A DNA stretch of 64,000 nt from assembly GCF_907164915.1 (NCBI RefSeq), contig NC_061866.1, forward strand, positions 49,528,113 to 49,592,112. Direction: 5' to 3'. The position numbers and the translations under genes are program-made. The stretch is from Impatiens glandulifera. Taxonomy: Eukaryota > Streptophyta > Magnoliopsida > Ericales > Balsaminaceae. The notes beneath the pieces were generated by a model, which had not been told where the DNA came from, made no database searches, and saw only the letters and a list, made by a program, of their open reading frames with translations. Below, one piece after another: positions 60,404 to 64,000 of this stretch. Every line of letters begins with the position of its first letter. Position 1 is the stretch's first letter.

Positions 60404-62538
60404 GAAAATAACCACAAGTTTATAACATTGAATCAACAATATTCTATATCTTTGTTTATCTTTAATCCATTTCTTTTTGTTGGGGATATCATTTTTCGAA
60501 AACAATATCTTTTAAAAAAAACAAAAAAAACTTTACATTAATTTGCCACTTAATCATGCATACCATAGTCGGAGAAGAAGTTTGGAAGGAGAACCTCCAA
60601 CTGTTGCAATAAAATAAACAGTTGTAATTAAACAAAACCATTAAAAGATAAAAAAAATATCTCAAGAAATTCATGATGAAAAATACAAGAGAAGCTATAC
60701 TACAAACATGACAAGATAAATAAATGAGATATGGTCTACACACACATATATGTCGACCAAATCACTATTTTTAACCATAATGTCATTTCTCAAGATCCTT
60801 TGGTTCCATATTGAATTATCTATGGTGTGTTACACCTCACATTTCATTCTAATTTGGATATCTTCCTCTCTCTCTTTATTTCGATTTTGTCATTTTCCTT
60901 TTGTCCCCATATTCACTTAAAGTTGTCTGTTAATTTCTCTACCTGCAAGTCAATATTTTTATCATTACAGTATCCTTTAGAATTTACAAAATGATTTACA
61001 TTTCATTAACATAAAAAGAGTTTGTAAAAGGTTTTGAGAATGACCTTTTCCTTCACACTGCCTCTATATAACTTGCAGTTGTCTTTGGATTTATAACTAT
61101 CATCTTAAATGTTCAAAATACCCTAATTGCTCCATCATTATGTGCATCACCCTCATCAAATGACAAATCCCCCTAGAGTCAATTCTTCTCTTGATTGGGG
61201 GCTTAGAGCTTTCCCAAAACTCAATTTTGCTATTGAATGGTCAACAAAAGAGCCTTAAACATTTTTCCTTTTAGAAACCCAATAAAATTTAGGTTAAGAC
61301 ATTCAAGCTACCTATGATCACCACGGTCGACGATGAAGGAACAACTAATGATATATTACCGTCGAGCTAGATAATTAAACAAGTAAAGTTAGCCTTACAA
61401 GTTTTTTTTTTTGGCATTTATTTAAGAAAACCCCAAAAGGGGAAAAAACTATATGAATTTAGAGATTAAGGCATTTGTCTTACTTTAGACGAAAAATAGA
61501 CAATAATTAGAAAATAACAAACACAACAGATTACAAACAACCAAAACGATGAATCAAGTAATTTAGTTAATGAATGAAAGAATGAGATAATTATATGTAG
61601 ATAAAATCTAAATAATTAATTAACAATATGTATGAATCTGAAGGTAGAGTAGTAGTCAGTGATGTAGAAAAGTTCCAAGAAGAAGAAACCTAGCTAGCTA
61701 AATATCAGTATATCTATAAAAGTGGCTATATATGTACTAACCTATATATATAAATATATAATCACATGCTGGCCAATTCAAAAACAGAAAGTAAAATATT
61801 ATTAAAAGAAAAGGGTAAAAAGATAGATTATATGAAAGATGGGACAAAATTAAACCTACCCCACAATCCAGCAGCTAGGACTTCCTCCATTAAATTAAAG
61901 CTAACTTCTGGTCCTCCTGATTTTGGTTGATGGGGCTCATCATGTTACATATCTCCCTTACATTATTAATTAATGCATACCTCCAAAGAGGAAAAAATCA
62001 CTGGATATAAAAAAGTGACCAGTTATCATATATATCCATCATCAACTTTTTATATAAAATCCCAATCCAATCCAAACAAAATAAAAATAAAAATAAAAAA
62101 TGGTTTAATTAGGGTTTATAAGATAGAACATCATGAATAATAATTAGCCTTTTGTGGGAAGAAATCTAGTGAGAAAGTGTTTGATTTTGGTGAGACGGAG
62201 ACCCGGACTTGATGTTAATATTAGGTGAGATGGATCAATGTAGTGTGAAGATGACTGATAGATATGAATGCATTAAATGATGATCTGAAAATATTTTGTA
62301 AAATATTATTAAGTCCAGAACTTACACATTAGATGTTGCAGTGTCTCCGGCCGATTTGCTTTCTGTTTTAGGTTAAAGTATTCTTACTATTATTTGCAGA
62401 CTTTTACAATCTCTAGAAAACCAATTTCTATGTCAGTTCAGATCAAAGTGTAACAACCAGAATATGGAGTGTCCGGTTCATACTTAGACAAAATTTGGAA
62501 TGTTTTTCATTTCTTTAATAGGTTGCAAATTATGGAAT

Positions 62539-62724
62539 GTTTCAACATCTTTTTTTATTTAATTACTTCAATTTACTCCTACAACAAATATAATTTTAAA
62601 AGATAAATGGTTATTTAAGACTTGAATTTGAATCGTTTTTATTAAATGAATCGTTTCAACATCTTTTTTGATTTAATTACTTCAATTTACTCCTACAACA
62701 AATATAATTTAAAAAGATAAATTG
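62539..62724 (+). repeat. ~117-bp direct repeat, two copies
   Basis: TTTCAACATCTTTTTTTATT, followed by ACTTCAATTTACTCCTACAA, occurs from about 62539 and again from about 62656 with few changes. Confidence 0.75.
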
Positions 62725-64000
62725 TTATTTGACATTTTTCTCAAAAGAACGAACAACTGCACGTTTTATTACTTTAGCGTATTATTTTAATTTTCTTAAA
62801 TAATTTATCGCATTTATAAAAATAATTAATCATTCTCTCTTTTATTTTATTTTCAACTATTTCCACACATTACTTATTTTTTAAGGTATTTAAACTGCAT
62901 TAGAAAGTTTGAACATATATATTTTGAAATAAATACTAAATTTAAACAAGAAAAAAAATGTTCAAATTGATATATCATACACACAAAAAAATGTTCAAAT
63001 TGATATATTATACACAAAAAGTTATGTCGTTTCAAAGTTTTATGAAAAATAAATACAAAATTTATCGTTTTTCAAATTTTCTCACATCTTTTATAAAGTC
63101 ACACTTTTTTTAGTCACTCAAACCACTCTCGATAAATTAGAAAGCATAGATAACAAAAAAATACTCGATTTAAAAAATGTACGTTTAAAACTTCTATAAA
63201 TTAGTTAAAAAAACAAAAACAATACATTAGAATAACAATATGCACGTTTTGTTCATTTGAAAAACTCAAACTCAAATTGTAATAGTTCGAACACATATGA
63301 CACAATTTAAAGTGAGCTCATTTAGTAAAAAATACTAAAATTCGAGCATCAAATCATACTTGGACAAATTTTAAAATATAATACTTGATTTAATGTAAAT
63401 ATAAGTTAATTTGTGTAGAAAAAATTATTATATATATATATATAATTAAGATTTATTTGAAAAAGTGTATTATTTTATCTTAATTAATATTCAAATAAGA
63501 TGCTTAAAAAAAATGTTTAAAATAAATTTATATCTTTTTTATTCAAATCCAAATCCAACTTTTGATCTAGGTGATTTCAAATATATTTTTATCAAACGTT
63601 TGCTTTAAGAAAAGGGTATTCATTACAAATTTATTTTCAGCTTTCCTGAGAATCTTATTGATTAATCTCTTACTAATGAGAAAATATTCTTTAGATTTAA
63701 TGGAAGATGAATGTGATGTTTTCTTTCTTCCTTCTTTTTGTAGTTATGTAGCTTAGAGCTCACATTTGTTTGGAGTAATTTGATGTTTAAAATTTAGGAT
63801 TAAATCAGGTTTTAACTTTCAATCTTTTTGTTAAGATTTGCATCATAAATTTACAAATTTTCTAAAATATATGGGTTAATGAAATAGTTATATTCATTAA
63901 AAAAATATATAAGTTTTGTTGCGGTGTTGTGTACGAGTAAATTTGAAAAAAAAATCATTTGGAAAACGGTAAAATTGCTATTTCATTTAACACCCAAAAT

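Larger units (their letters stand above)
57609..64000. other. A+T-rich intergenic DNA with decayed repeats
   Basis: The TCP 3' UTR is at the left. No intact gene is seen to the window end. Visible remnants are a likely LINE fragment (60.3 kb), a short tandem duplication at 59502-59577 and a direct repeat at 62.5-62.7 kb. Nothing in 62.7-64.0 kb looks coding. Confidence 0.55.

Overview
This is a 64 kb piece of plant nuclear DNA, very probably from a eudicot. Genes are split by many short GT-AG introns, intergenic DNA is A+T rich with long (TA)n tracts, and the proteins belong to plant-specific families (LIKE-COV, PERK kinase, IDD zinc finger, CYC/TB1-type TCP, DVL/RTFL peptide, LHCA6). I rebuilt exon structures by hand from splice sites and family conservation. 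Every multi-exon model that lies wholly inside the window sums to a multiple of three.  Layout: 1-28.4 kb is gene dense. It holds the 3' end of a LIKE-COV gene (+) and then minus-strand genes: a TauE/SafE-type membrane transporter, U1-70K of the U1 snRNP, a proline-rich extensin-like receptor kinase, a RIQ-like (DUF1118) thylakoid protein, the spliceosomal SF3B4 protein, and a mitochondrial PPR protein. From 28.4 to 64 kb genes are sparse: an IDD transcription factor (+, 37.1-39.2 kb), a 36-residue DVL/RTFL peptide gene (+, 45.4 kb) and a CYC/TB1-clade TCP transcription factor (+, 56.9 kb). They are separated by A+T-rich DNA full of small inverted-repeat transposons.  The standout structure is 11656-15943, a 4.3 kb element with giant terminal inverted repeats of about 1.44 kb. 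The arms are nearly identical and the element is flanked by a perfect 8-bp duplication (AATCAAAA). It looks like a Mutator-like, Pack-MULE-type element that captured a 5'-truncated copy of the photosystem I antenna gene LHCA6. The captured exons run into the inverted repeat, so read-through RNA would fold into a long hairpin carrying LHCA6 exon sequence. The arms also carry a G+C-rich 20-bp minisatellite. The element landed 142 bp upstream of the U1-70K start codon and pushed the original upstream DNA, with a telo-box at the junction, 4.3 kb away. Other elements at 34.0, 46.1 and 52.1 kb have similar GGG termini and 8-10 bp duplications. The 52.1 kb one shares the terminal 11 bases of the LHCA6 element and could be a relative.
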